Counted from the first letter of the stretch, positions 11,313 to 22,241 are shown. The stretch is DNA of 64,000 nucleotides from Pythium myriotylum (GCA_023091665.1 JALJCQ010000030.1:808501-872500); one strand, 5' to 3'. Notes: generated by a model from the sequence alone, not told the origin. Program-made: numbers and translations.

Positions 11313-12329
11313 GGGAATTTCGTTCGCGCCGGACCGTCAGGAGCTTCAACCTGGCGGTGGACACGTGGTCGACGCGTGTGTGACGGCGCGTTCCGCTCTA
11401 TTAGACGAGTCTCTCGCTCGGCGTCTGCGAGGCGCCTCCTCTTCCACGCGCGAGAGCTTCCCCCCTCCCTCCCCGTCGTGAACAGGTGGGACGTGTCGTT
11501 CATCAAAAAGATCAGAAAACAAAAACAACAAACCAAAACCCCCCCAAAAAATGGCTGAAATAGTGTGGTGCCACACCAGTTCCGTCGGGCATCAAGTCAG
11601 CCAGCACGCGGCTGATTGGCGGAAACTCGCGTGTTGAAGGTGGATGGGGTGCGTTCCGGGAGAACCGCCGGGGAAGCCGGGGGGCAGGCGCACTTCGCGC
11701 GGCGCCGCGCTCTCTTTCACCTCGCGCCAGCTGCTTGGGTTGCGTGGAGACAGTGGCGATCTCTTCGTCGGGTCGCGGTCGCCCGATCAGCGCGCGGCGC
11801 GGCTCCTCCCGCCGACGGCACGAGCGGAGAGGCGCGCGCCACAAACCGGTGGCCCGGCGATTTCTGGGGCGAGAGAGAGCGCGCGCCCCCGATTCTTTTT
11901 TTTTGTTGGTTATTTATTTTTTTATTTTTTTTTTTTTTTGGTTTGGGTTTGGTTTTCTTATCCCGGGTGTTCGCGACAGTGTGTGTGTGTGTGTGTGTGT
12001 TTGGAGAGGGGGAGAGTGCCCCCTGGACAGCAGCTGGCTGGAACGAAAACAGGGCTGGAAATTCTCTGCGAAAACGATGTGATTGGTGAAAATCACGGCC
12101 GGTCAAGTGAATCAGGGGGTAGGGGAATGGAATCGTGTCGTTTCATTGGCTAAAACGCCGTTGCAAATGGAGAGTGCGGTAGGTTAGGGAAAAGGGGCAG
12201 CAGCAAAGGGGGAACGGAACCGAGGCGACGACCGCCCGACGGCGACGAGCGAGCGACGCGCAAGAGCAGCACACGCCGCGCGAGGAGGAGGAAAGCCGCC
12301 GCGCGAGAAGGATCCCGTCAGTCGACACT
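11313..12329. promoter_or_regulatory. Divergent intergenic region between RING-H2 and Ras genes
   Basis: About 1 kb between two divergent starts. Visible elements are inverted CCAAT boxes (ATTGG near 11604 and 12146), a long T-rich run (about 11894-11940) and a (GT)n microsatellite (about 11982-12001). A GC-rich segment occupies 11640-11890. Long open frames across this stretch are low-complexity and I do not count them as genes. Confidence 0.4.
11982..12001 (+). repeat. (GT)n microsatellite
   Basis: About ten uninterrupted GT units directly follow a long T-rich run in the 5' region of the Ras gene. A similar (GT)n tract lies in intron 1 of the BCL7-like gene at about 20693-20712. Confidence 0.9.
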
Positions 12330-13293
12330 ATGGAGCGGAACAACAAGGAGTACAAGCTCGTACGTGGCGTCGTTCGAGCCGAGCGAGCCGACTCCCAACT
12401 GAACCCGGTTGTGGTGGGCCTGTAGGTGGTGCTGGGCAGCGGCGGTGTGGGCAAGTCGGCGCTGACCATCCGTCTCGTGACCGACAACTTCCTGGAGGAC
12501 TATGACCCGACGATCGGTGCGTCGCGGTGGCGCGCGCGCGAGCAGGCCGAGGCTGACGCGTGTGTGACGCAGAGGACAGCTACCGCAAGCTCACGACGCT
12601 CGACGGCGACCAGGTCGTGCTCGACATCCTCGATACGGCCGGACAGGAAGAGTACACGACGATGCAGGACCAGGTGCGTGGCTGTAGGTGAGGCTGGAAG
12701 CAGGAAGAGCGTGGGAGAGTGACGCGACCGATGCACGCGAGCAGTGGATGCGCGAAGGCAACGGCTTCTTGCTGGTCTACAGCATCACGAGCCGCAGCTC
12801 GTTCGATGATATCACGACCTTCAAGGACAAGATTCTGCGCGCCAAGGACGTCGAAAGCGTCCCGATGTAAGCGAGCCTTGCACTAGTCGCGCGCTTTGGC
12901 GTGGTGTGTGTTTTTTTTTCGGGGGGTTGGCTCACGTCACGCGGCTGCTTGTTAGTGTTCTCGTCGGCAACAAGTGCGATCTCGAAGGACAGCGACAAGT
13001 CTCGGCCGCCGAAGGCCAGGGCCTCGCCAAGCGATGGGGGTGCAAGTTTATGGAGACCAGTGCCAAGGAGAGAGTAGGTGTCTTCCAACTCGCACTTTCG
13101 CTCGGCTTCGGTGCTGATCCCTGGCTCGGTCTCTCTGTTTCCTTCTCCCTAGATAAGAAACGAGGACTGCTTTTACGAGGTCGTGCGAGCGATCCGAGCG
13201 ACGGAGCGACCCGTGCGACCACCGCCGACGCAGGCGGCCCAGCCCGCTCGCCAGAAGAAGAAGGAGAAGAAGGGGCTGTGCACGATCCTATAA
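12330..13293 (+). CDS. Ras family small GTPase
   Basis: Six exons (12330-12359, 12426-12516, 12573-12673, 12745-12866, 12956-13073, 13153-13293) give 200 aa. All G motifs are present: G1 GSGGVGKS (14-21), effector loop YDPTIEDSY, G3 DTAGQEEY, G4 NKCD and G5 ETSAK. The residue equivalent to human Gly12 is Gly16, and the Gln61 equivalent is intact, so the protein is predicted to be a normally regulated GTPase. The hypervariable tail is Lys-rich and ends in the CAAX box CTIL. A terminal Leu favours geranylgeranylation, and with the polybasic stretch predicts plasma-membrane attachment. The effector loop assigns it to Ras proper/Rap rather than Rho or Rab. Introns are short, and the first exon codes for only ten residues. 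Confidence 0.93.
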
Positions 13294-13585
13294 AGCTGCC
13301 CTCCCCCATGTTCCGCGGTGCATCTTGCCAGAATGGGTCGTCGTGTTCCAGAGCCGTCGTTGTTTTTAGATGCATCCCCTTCGGTTCCCGCCACCTCCAT
13401 GGCCTCCCCCCTCGTACATATTTTGCTCTCCACTTCAGGCGTTGCGGTAATGAAAGACATCCAACATGTAGGTCTGCACCAGACTTTTTTGCACCCCGCG
13501 GGCTTCCATCAAACACCTAAAAAAGCACCATAATATTCGTCCGAATGTACAGTAGTCTTCCACTCCACACGCCTACTTCCCCGCT

Positions 13586-16325
13586 CTATGCGGAGATGCC
13601 GTTCTGGTACCTCACGTGGTACTGGATGAGGTTGCTCGGTGCGTTCTCCATGTACTGGGAGAGCCACGAGATCATCTCCGCCTCGGAGGCTCCAAAGTCG
13701 TCCCGGAAGTTGCGGAACAGCCGGGGCAGCACTAGCTCCATGGTGCTCTCGTCGATCTCGATGTTGCGGTCGCAATACTTCTCAACCTGCTCTTCGAGAT
13801 CCGTATCCGTCCGCCCAGGTTTCAGGATCGGGATCTGGGCAGGGGTCGCTAGCGGCTCGGCACAGTCCATGAGCACGAGCAGTGATCGCGGATCTCGGAT
13901 GTGAAGGCGGTAGTGGAGCTTCGGGTCGTGGGCTTGCAACTGCCGCTCCCAGTAGTTCGCTGGCGGTTTGCGGTTACACCGCAAGATGCCGTGCTTGATG
14001 TCGCCCAGTGTGAACACGAGTCCACCTAATGAGAAAGCCACGTGAGTTTGATTGTCTCGATCAAAAATGCCAGAACGTAGTGATCGTAGGGTACGTACCA
14101 ACCATATACGTCACGTCCTTCTCGAATGCTCGGTACTGACCCACGTTCTGCGGCACGCCGAACTCGATGAGCCCGTGGATGACCATTGTGTTGTATAGGT
14201 TGATGAAGAAGGCCTGGCGCTCGTGTTTCGGAAGACCAGCGATATCCACGGACTGCAGTCTCGCAGCAAGCTTGAGGAACTTGCGATACAGTCGAGAAAG
14301 CGGGGCGTTGAAGTCTCCTCGATCGCTGTCTTCGCTCGGCAGCGAGTTGGGCGTCTTGAACCCGGTCGAGATGCCTCGCGGGAACGACTCGACCTTGTGC
14401 AGATCCGAGGCCATCTGCCGAATCATGATGCACACGTCCATCGCGCCGAGCTGCACTGTCTCGGTGCAGATGTGTTTCATATTGAGCGGGACGAATTGCT
14501 CGTCGACTTGGAACCGCATGTACGTGTCTCCTCGCATGAAATCCGGGTCGCTCATGCACTCGGCGCCCACGACGTTGAGCACCTTCCGCTTGACTAGCTC
14601 GGCGACAATCTCCACGGCTTCTTCGTGGGTCTTCTGGAACTGCTTCTTCAACGTGTAACACAAATCAAACGCCGACACGCATGCCGTATAGGTCGTGAAG
14701 AAGCCCGAGCGCACGTCGGCGATCTCCACTTTCGCGCGCAGTTGGTCGCCCAGCGTATCATCGAGCGTGTTGGACGAGGCCGATCCGACCTTGGTGATGT
14801 CGACGGCGCGACTGGCGATGGGAGACTCGATTCCGATCCCCGACACGCCGACAGCTACAGCGGCAATGTCATCGTCGCGCATCTTGCCATTCGAACTCGG
14901 GTCTGAACGCGGTGCCTTAGCGGGCTCGCGAGCAGCCTTTCCATTCATATGGCCTTCTGAGTTCGCCGGCGGCCTGGTGGGAGGAGCACCACCTGTCGGA
15001 GACCGTGCGGGCGACGACGGGCTGCTCTTGTTTGTGTACAGCGAAGGCTGGTGCAGCTTGGCTTCGAGTTCGAGCGCCTCCTGGAACTCGGCCACGTGCT
15101 CCGAGAGGAAGGCCTGGATCGGCGCCTGCACGAACGGGAAGCGGCAAATATCTTCGATCGACGGGCGCTTGGACGCGTCCTGCTGGAGCATGAGCTGCAC
15201 GAGCAGCCGCAGCTCGCGCGAGAACGTGGGCAGGATCGGCGGGTAGTCGCCGCGGCAAATCTTGGTGAAGATGTCGGGCAGCGTCGCGGCCTCGAACGGG
15301 CGCTTGCACATGATCATCTCGTAGAGGATGCAGCCGAGCGACCAAATGTCCGACTTCTTGCCGTACGGTTCGCCGCGGCAAATCTCGGGCGACATGCTCT
15401 CGGGCGTGCCGCAGGCCGTGTTGGCCGTGTCGTCGCCGGCGAGCGCCTTGGAGATGCCAAAGTCGCCGAGCTTGACGACGTTCTTGCGCGTGAGGAAGAC
15501 GTTCTGCGCCTTGAGGTCGCGGTGGAGCACGTTCTTGCCGTGGATGTAGGCGACCGAGAGCACGAGCTGCGCGAACCAGCACATGATGACCGACTCTGGG
15601 AACGGCCCCATCTTCTCTCGCGCACGCATCTTGACAAGCTGACGGAGGTTGCCGCCGTCGGCGTACTCCATGACGATGTTGAGCTCGTCGTCGGCCATGA
15701 ACTGGTCGTAGAAGCGGACAATGTTGACGTGGTAGAGCGACTTGAGCAAGATGACTTCGTTGTCGGCCTGCTTGCGGCTGCTCTCCGAGATCTGCGAGAT
15801 GCGCACGCGCTTGACCGCGACGACGGCGCCGTCGACTTTGCGGCGCGCGAGCACGACCGTGCCGTGCGTGCCCTTGCCGATCGTGCGGATGACGTCGAGC
15901 TCTCGCCAGACCGACTGCGAGGACGGACGCTCGAGGCGGCGACTGAGCCACACGTGGCGCACGAGCGTCTTGGCCGTGTTGACCTGGATGGGCTTGATGA
16001 GGTAGTCCTTGGCGCCCTTGCTCAGACAGGACGTGACGACGTCCATCTCCTCGTTGCTGCTGGTCATGACGACGGGGATATGGCCGAGCGAGCCGGCCTG
16101 CTTCTGGAGCTCGTCGAGCAGCTCAATGCCCGTCATGACCGGCAGCATGACGTCGCAGAGCACGAGGTCGTACTGGCCGTGGTGGCTCTGGAGCAGCTCG
16201 AGCGCCTCCTGGCCGTTCTCCACGGCCTCGACGTGGTAGCGACAGGACTTGAGGATGTCGATGGTGGCCATGCGCGTGAACTCGTCATCTTCGACCACGA
16301 GCACCTTGACTTCGGACGGGTCCAT
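13586..16325 (-). CDS. Receiver domain - NEK-like kinase - DEP - DUF547 fusion protein
   Basis: Two exons (16325-14099 and 14025-13586) give 888 aa. Residues 6-115 are a bacterial-type response-regulator receiver with a complete site: acidic pair Asp13/Asp14, phospho-acceptor Asp58 (LCDVMLP), Thr88 (VVMTSS) and Lys111 (YLIKPI). Residues about 143-400 are a Ser/Thr kinase of NEK type with GKGTHG, Lys172, HRDLKAQN, DFG and CGTPESMSPE, all consistent with activity. A disordered linker is followed by a DEP-like domain (about 525-610, ending in TYMRFQ) and a DUF547 domain (about 670-870, with FFINLYNTMVIHG; splicing restores VGGLVFTLGDIKHGILR). I chose the ATG at 16325 because the receiver begins six residues later. 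The design suggests a phosphorelay output coupled directly to kinase signalling at membranes, which is inference. Confidence 0.9.
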
Positions 16326-19073
16326 CGTGGCTGTTCTTCCGCGCGGAACCGTTCCCCCTGTTTGTTCTCCCTCGCCCGAGTCGCCACACAGAAAAGCCCC
16401 CAGGGACTCTGGAACAAAATGGCGAGAACGACCATCACTCTGCCCACTTACGCCAGTGCGATACACACGGATGAGAACGAACGAAAACAAACAAAACAGA
16501 TTAAGTACGATTGTTGGGGACCGCCCGAAACGGACTTTAGCGAGGATCGACAGTAAGGCGCGCGCGGGCGGACCATCTTGAAGTAATCACCGCGGTGATC
16601 GCCATAGACAGAAAGAGAGGAGGAGGAGGAGCACGAGTATGGCGAGCGAGAGGACGAGCCGACGAGTCATCGGCATGTCGCGTGGTCGAGAGCATGGGCG
16701 CGCAGCTCACCACGGCACGCGGCAGGGGGTCCATGTCGCGGGGGACTCGAGCTCAAGCTCGGGGGTTGAAGCTCTCGCGCCTTCAAGGAGGACCTCCTCC
16801 TCTTCCGTGAATGAAAAACGAATCGCGCTTGAAGGTGCCGCCGTGACCTCTCCCACCACAGAGCCAGCAGCCATCACGGGAGGGCAGGCGCGAGACGAGG
16901 GCGGCGCGATTTAAATTGGTGACACGGTCTCTCGGTTCACGAACGCTTCCGAACTCAGCGACGACGGAAGATAAACAAAGTGATTGGGAAGAACAAGAGT
17001 GAGCGCTGTTTACTGGCCTCGGATCGGCGCGCAGCTAGCGCTGTGGAGGACCTCGGGGGCTGCAGTTGCAGCCATCATGGCGTGCACGTCACAGTTGAAG
17101 TTACGCGGGTGTTAGCATCCAGCGCGACACTATGGCTGCATTGACGCAGCCGCGAGGGCGTCCACATGGAGCGAGCGAGCCCGGCCTGTCTTGTGACGCT
17201 GATCCCCGTGTTTCAAAACACGGGAGATACAACCAGCAGAGACATCCAGCAGGCGTGGCCCATGGTCCAACTAGATCATGCGCCACGAGCGCCCGGCCTG
17301 TCCTGCCGCATGGCTTGCACGAAATCTCTCACCATGCGAAGCGAGCGCTCGCCAGCCGTGATCACGAGCGAGCCCACGCCGAGCGAAGCCATCGAACGAT
17401 GGGGGGAAGCTGGGTTCGTTCTCTCTGAGTTTCGTCACACGCAACGGGCCAATCGTGCGCCAAGGCTCCGAACAGTAGCTCCTCAGGAGCGCGTGACGTA
17501 CGTAAGCAAGCGTGACACCCAACGGGCAGGTGAGCCTGGCGTCAGAAAGTCATGGCGAGGAGACGCTAGTTCAACGCGCCGTTCCGAAGAAATAGACGTC
17601 GCTCTGGCCTCTTCCAGGGGGGGGGAGGGAGGAGCTCCTCGCGAGGAGCATCCATCTCCGCCCAGAAAGTCTCGTCGGTTGCATCTTGAAAGGTCACCGC
17701 GCCAGAGACCGGGCGGTTGAAATTCTAAATGGAATCGCTACAGATTTATCGTTCGCGCGCGCGGATTGGCTGGATTCCACCGACGGAAACCCAGCGGCAT
17801 GTGGGCTCGGGAAAAGAAACACAGCTGAGCGGGATCCTCTCTCGAACTTTCATTCAACTGGCCAATGAACGGGCGTCTAGAATAAAGCAGCCAATCAGCA
17901 GTCGCTATTCGCGGGCATCGGCCAGTAATGTGGCCAATCACATCCCAATCGAACGTTCGAAAGAACATTACACGCCGTAATTCAGCATTACCAACGCCCT
18001 AGCCCCACCCCTTCCCCGCGTGCCGTGGCTCCTTTGACGGGCTCTCCAAAACGAGTTGATTTTCCCCCCAGCACCTGGCCAAACTCTCACGCGGGGGCGA
18101 AACCCCCTCTTTCCGTGTTGCTCCGAATGTGGCCACAGGTTGCAAGGGCCCGCGCGCTCGGAGACGCGGCAGGGGGCCACGTCGCTAACAAAATGTGCTA
18201 AAGAACCGCTCGCAAGACAGAGCCACGCACGCGCAGAGATCCGGCGGCCGCTCGGGCCCGCTTCTTCTGCTCCACCTGGCGGCAAGGCCCGTTTCGACAT
18301 TTTACACCTCTACGGTAAGCAGTTACGTGTCACGCTGTAGGTATCGACTCGGAAATCGCGCCCGAGCGATTCGGCCGTTTTTTTGGCGGGGCAGAGCTCC
18401 TGGACTTCAACCAGTGGGTTCCGCCCTCATAAAAATCCCGGCAGATCCGCTCGCCCAAGCAGAAGCCGCACGTTTTAATTCGAGATAGAAAATACAAACT
18501 CGGCTCCCCCGACCAGATAGATCCGAGAGAGAGAGCTCCTGGCTGTCCGTTTGGGGTCACCAAGCGCTGAGAAAAATACCCGGTCGTAAAACCTGGTCCC
18601 AAGTCCTCGTAGGCAGATCTACAGTACGGCACACACGCCAGGCGGAGGAGCCACGAGAACGAAATAAAAACGGTTTCCTGCGTGAGGTTTTATTCCGCGT
18701 GGGGTTTTACGTTCCTTTCCTCGTCTCGTTCGGAGAAAAGGCGTCACCCTGAGACCCCTCAGGCTCAGCTCTCCTCCTTCCAGCTGGGCTCGCTTCCCAT
18801 ATTCAACCCCCTGAGGAGCTACATGCGAGCCCGGCGCGCTGCAACTCTCATTGTTGAATTTGCTCGGTGGCATATCCCCCCCCCAACAACAACAACCCAC
18901 CAACGCTCGACTTGGAAGTCAGAGCGGCGCTGTGCCTTGAAGTTCCATCTTTCCTCCCAGCCCGCCCATCCCCCTCCCGGCTCCTGGCTCTTCCGCTTGT
19001 CCAAGGAGTCCACCGTCGCGCGAATCTCGTCTCCGCTCGACTTCAGAACCAATTTCTCCACCTCCTTGCCACC
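16326..19073. other. Long gene-free divergent region with CCAAT cluster
   Basis: This is the longest gap in the window, 2.75 kb between two divergent genes. I see no protein with domain character on either strand. Visible items are a 9-bp-arm palindrome at 17205-17224, four CCAAT boxes within 88 bp (17862-17949), a GAANNTTC pair (17846-17853) resembling half a heat-shock element, and GAGGAGCTAC at 18813-18822, 252 bp before the phosphatase start. It may hold long 5' UTRs, a non-coding RNA or a decayed element. None of these is demonstrated. Confidence 0.4.
17862..17949 (+). promoter_or_regulatory. Cluster of four CCAAT boxes
   Basis: CCAAT pentamers occur at 17862-17866, 17891-17895, 17934-17938 and 17945-17949, all in the same orientation. 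CCAAT boxes are binding sites of the NF-Y complex in eukaryotes. The nearest annotated start codon downstream is 1.1 kb away, so the cluster may mark an unannotated transcript or a long 5' leader. Confidence 0.45.
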
Positions 19074-19793
19074 ATGAGTGCGACCGTTGCGCAGTACCCT
19101 GTCGAGACCCGCTCGCACCTCGTCGACGAGGTCTCGGCCGCCAAGAAGATGCAGGCCCAGGTGCGGCTCGCGACGCCCGTGGCGCGCGAAGAGCGCATCG
19201 CGCTCGTGCTCGACATGGACGAGTGCCTCGTGCACAGCAAGTTCTACAACGAGCTCGTCGAGTGCCGGCAAGACGAGTACCGACCGGACCAGCTCACGAC
19301 CGACTACGAGGACACGTTTGAGATCGAGATGGACGACGGCGAGCGCGCGATTGTCTACAAGCGCCCGGGCCTCGACCGCTTCCTCGAGGAAGCCGCCAAG
19401 CACTTTGATCTCTACGTGTTCACGGCCGGCCTCGAAGCCTACGGCAAGCCCATCCTCGACGAGCTCGACCCCAAGGGCACGCTCTTCGCCGGCCGCTTTT
19501 TCCGCGAGTCGTGTGCGATGCGCAAGGGCATGTTCCTCAAGGATTTGAGTGTAGTACGCCGCGACTTGTCGCGCGTGATCCTCGTCGACAACAACCCGGT
19601 GTCTTTCCTCATGCAACCGAGCAACGGTATCCCGGTCCCGAGCTTCTACGATGATGCCAACGATCGCACGCTCGACTCACTGACCAAGGTGCTGATGAGC
19701 CTGCGCGAAGCCGACGACGTGCGTCCGCGTCTCCACCAGCTCTTCCGCCTCGCGGACTTGCTCGCGGAGCACCAACGCATGATCCTCGCCTAA
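19074..19793 (+). CDS. FCP1/SCP-like HAD phosphatase (NIF domain)
   Basis: A single exon encodes 239 aa, starting at the ATG in the favourable context gccaccATGa. The FCPH/NIF fold is clear: LVLDMDECLVHSKF, RPGLDRFLEE, FDLYVFTAGLEAYGKPILDELDP, FRESCAMRKGMFLKDL and VILVDNNPVSFLMQPSNGIPV. Such enzymes dephosphorylate Ser/Thr residues, classically on the RNA polymerase II CTD, through an aspartyl-phosphate. The signature is DMDEC rather than the usual DXDX(T/V): both aspartates are kept but the fifth position is Cys. Unlike FCP1 it has no BRCT domain, so it is closer in size to the small CTD phosphatases (SCP) and Dullard. The substrate is not defined by sequence. Confidence 0.88.
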   Translation: MSATVAQYPVETRSHLVDEVSAAKKMQAQVRLATPVAREERIALVLDMDECLVHSKFYNELVECRQDEYRPDQLTTDYEDTFEIEMDDGERAIVYKRPGLDRFLEEAAKHFDLYVFTAGLEAYGKPILDELDPKGTLFAGRFFRESCAMRKGMFLKDLSVVRRDLSRVILVDNNPVSFLMQPSNGIPVPSFYDDANDRTLDSLTKVLMSLREADDVRPRLHQLFRLADLLAEHQRMILA

Positions 19794-20482
19794 GGCCCAA
19801 TTCTCCGATGTGATCCCTCCCTTTTGTACAATGGAAAAAGACTATGAAGCCCCGACGACCGAGGCGGACGACGAACGAGCCACCAGTTGTATTCTATTGG
19901 CGTGGAAGATGAAGCAAACTGTGTGCCAAGTGCGGTGGCTCGCCGCAAAATCCCCCTCCGTGTCGTCTCGGCCGTGCCGAAAACCCCCCTCCTCCCCCTC
20001 TCTCTGTGTGATTCCCTGTGTGGAACGACGAAGCGCAACGAGCTCTTGCGAGCCTGCATTTTTCCCCCTCCAAGTGCCGTACCCTCCCTAGATGTAGAGT
20101 CCAGCCGCCAGCACCACCAAGTACGGTGCTCCTATTTAACTCCCCTCATATATTATCCATTGCCCCCCTCTCATCTTTTCCATTGGAACCCATTTCTCAG
20201 TTCATCTCAACTCATGAGCAGCTCCATTGAGTTGCCTCATTTTGGCGAGGAGCTCCTCCATTGCACTTGAGCTCCAAACCAGATACGTCGGTTCCTTCCT
20301 TTCTTTCCGTGGCTCGTTTCTGTACGAGTAGACGGGACGGCTAAGTCCTCCGATGAATTGATGAAACTGCCACCTGGCGTACTTAACGAACCGATGTTGA
20401 GTACGGTAATGACGCGCCCTAAGTACGATTTCGACCCCCCCCCGTAGGTCCGCGGCGAACAATTAACGGGGAGTAGAGGAAT
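19794..20482 (+). promoter_or_regulatory. Intergenic region upstream of BCL7-like gene
   Basis: The region is pyrimidine-rich in its middle part (about 19970-20210). It contains a perfect 12-bp palindrome, GAGGAGCTCCTC, at 20247-20258. A C-run lies at about 20435, close to the ATG. No coding sequence was identified. It presumably holds the 3' UTR of the phosphatase and the promoter of the next gene. Confidence 0.35.
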
Positions 20483-21572
20483 ATGTCGCTGCGCACGTCG
20501 CGGCGCTCGCAGGCGGCGGCCGCCGCGTCAACGGCCGTCGAGGAAGCGCCGAGCGTGCCGATCTCCGAGATCCGCGTGCGCAAGTGGAGCAAGCAGATCA
20601 AGACGGTCGGCCATATCACGATCATGAAGTGGGTCCCAGGTAATGGACGCGAGACCCCGTGACGAGCTACGGAGAGCTCACATGGAAGGGTGTGTGTGTG
20701 TGTGTGTGTGTGGCGCGCAGAGCAGGAGTTCCCGACCGAGGCGCTGCAGCGAGGCGCCTTCAAGAAGACCAAAGGTGCAGTCGTCGTGGGGCGGTAGAGA
20801 GAAGCGCGAAGGAGCTGATGGTGGAGTGGATCATAGGACGCAAGCGACCGGTGGCCGAGGTCGGCCGCATGACGAGAAGCGTGCGCCAGCACCTGGACGC
20901 GCCGCTCGAGCTGCTCGTCGAGATGCCGCCTGCTCGGGTTTGTTAACTGTCATTGTCCACAGTGGACGCTCCGTGTGCTAACTACCGTTATGTTGTTAGC
21001 CGACCCGCGCTACGGCAGGGCTGGGAATCGTTCCTACTCCTAGCGAGGCAGCGCTCGCTGCTGCTCAAGCCGCTCCTGTCGCTGCAGCTACAACGGAGAA
21101 CCCGGCGCCTCCTGCACCAGCAGTTCCAGCTCCAGCGCCAGCTGAGCCCGCGTCCCAACCACAGAGCGTGGGCTCGGTCGCGAGTTCCGAGTCGCTCATG
21201 GGGATGTCGAGCGACTCGATGATGTTCACCGACGACGTCGCTTCCGAGGAACAGCTCGAGGAAGCTCTCGGTGACCTGCCGTTTCTCGACTCGGATAACC
21301 TGGCTATGGATCCAGCGCTGTCACTGGAGGAACAGCAAGCGCCGCAAGAGCACGCAGCCAAGAACCCGCCAGCCGAGTCGCTCGTCGCGCAGCCATCTCC
21401 CGACGCCGAGGCCTCGGCTGCGAGCGCCGAGGACGACGCGGCTTCCTCTTCCTCCGACTCGAGTGACGACGACGATGATGACGATGATGACGGGAACGAG
21501 ACCGCGTCCGTGGACTCGGCGACGCCGCAGCAGTCCCCATCACCGACCATGTCGCGTTCGCCATCGCCATAG
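20483..21572 (+). CDS. BCL7-like SWI/SNF-associated protein
   Basis: Four exons (20483-20639, 20721-20774, 20837-20937, 21000-21572) give 294 aa. The N-terminus (residues 1-55) contains IRVRKWSKQIKTVGHITIMK followed by WVP. This closely follows the conserved BCL7 core, in which a [20 protein letters not shown]-like segment is diagnostic. BCL7 proteins are subunits of BAF/SWI-SNF chromatin remodellers. After about residue 105 the protein is Ala/Pro/Gln-rich, then strongly acidic with a run of Asp near the end and an RSPSP terminus. These features are usual in nuclear cofactors. Intron 1 contains a (GT)n run. The family call rests on the short N-terminal core only. Confidence 0.65.
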
Positions 21573-21830
21573 ACAAGCGGATGGATTCTTTCGGCGCGTC
21601 AGCCACGCAGCTGGGTCTGTCTCTTTTGCGAAGAGGCGGCTGCTCGCGGCCGAACTCGAAGGACTGATCGGTTCGGTAGGAGAGATGGGGAGCGAGCGAG
21701 CGAGATGGAACATGGATGCATTTCTCTGTGGCTTCAATCTGGATGGCCCTACTTGCGCAAGAGCTTCCTTGCGATCGCCTTCAATTCAGTCGACTCGGCT
21801 GTCTATGCGACCGAGTAAACCCCCAAAGCG

Positions 21831-22241
21831 TTAGAAAGGGCGCGCGCCTGCTCGCTGCATCGCCGCGCGGGCGTGCATGGCCCGTTTTCCTCGTACCGGC
21901 TCGCCGTGGCGTGGGTTGTGGCGCATCAAGTAGCGCGCAAGGTGGTCAAGCGGTTGGATCGACGCGGCCGCCGCCTCGTCTCGCTCTTCTTCCCGCGCGC
22001 GTCGCTGGTTCTCAGATCGTGCCTTTAACAACTGCGCGAGGCCTATGTGACCACGAGGCGCGTTGGTAGCTAGCTTTCCCATGCGATCACGCGCTTTGGC
22101 GGACGAGCGGCACGCACCTGGGATCAGCACGGGAAACAACTCTTCGACCAGGAATTCCACGTCCCGGCGACTCGCCTCCTGCTCCACGTTGGCCAGCAGG
22201 GCCTCGAGGAACGCCTGCGACGCCACCGCTTGCGAGCTCAT
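21831..22241 (-). CDS. Small Dpy-30-motif protein
   Basis: Two exons (22241-22118 and 22042-21831) give 111 aa. The 75-nt intron is a multiple of three and could be read through, but it has good GTGCGT/ACATAG ends. Its removal creates the uninterrupted stretch ELFPVLIPGLAQLLKAR. Near residues 75-95 is IQPLDHLARYLMRHNPRH, a Dpy-30-type dimerisation motif (consensus P-hydrophobic-FLA-x-YLL-x-x-NP). In protists this motif is common in flagellar radial-spoke and adenylate-kinase-associated proteins, and also in COMPASS Dpy-30. An upstream in-frame ATG at 22310 exists, but I prefer 22241. It is divergent from tRNase Z. Confidence 0.65.
   Translation of the reverse strand: MSSQAVASQAFLEALLANVEQEASRRDVEFLVEELFPVLIPGACRSSAKARDRMGKLATNAPRGHIGLAQLLKARSENQRRAREEERDEAAAASIQPLDHLARYLMRHNPRHGEPVRGKRAMHARAAMQRAGARPF

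Noticed and set aside
15051..16556. 501-aa plus-strand open frame antisense to the REC-kinase gene
   Set aside because: Low-complexity Glu/Leu/Val/Asp/Arg-rich sequence produced by the GC-rich codon pattern of the real gene on the opposite strand. No domain.
17166..17720. 184-aa plus-strand open frame in the 2.7 kb gap
   Set aside because: No domain, no hydrophobic pattern, unusual Arg/Ser/Pro composition and no support from splice or neighbour context.
16600..19000. Possible tRNA or 5S genes in the long gap
   Set aside because: No A-box/B-box pair and no cloverleaf could be drawn by eye.
18819..19616. 265-aa minus-strand open frame over the phosphatase gene
   Set aside because: It mirrors the FCP/SCP coding sequence and its composition (Glu/His/Val/Arg-rich) is typical of an antisense shadow.
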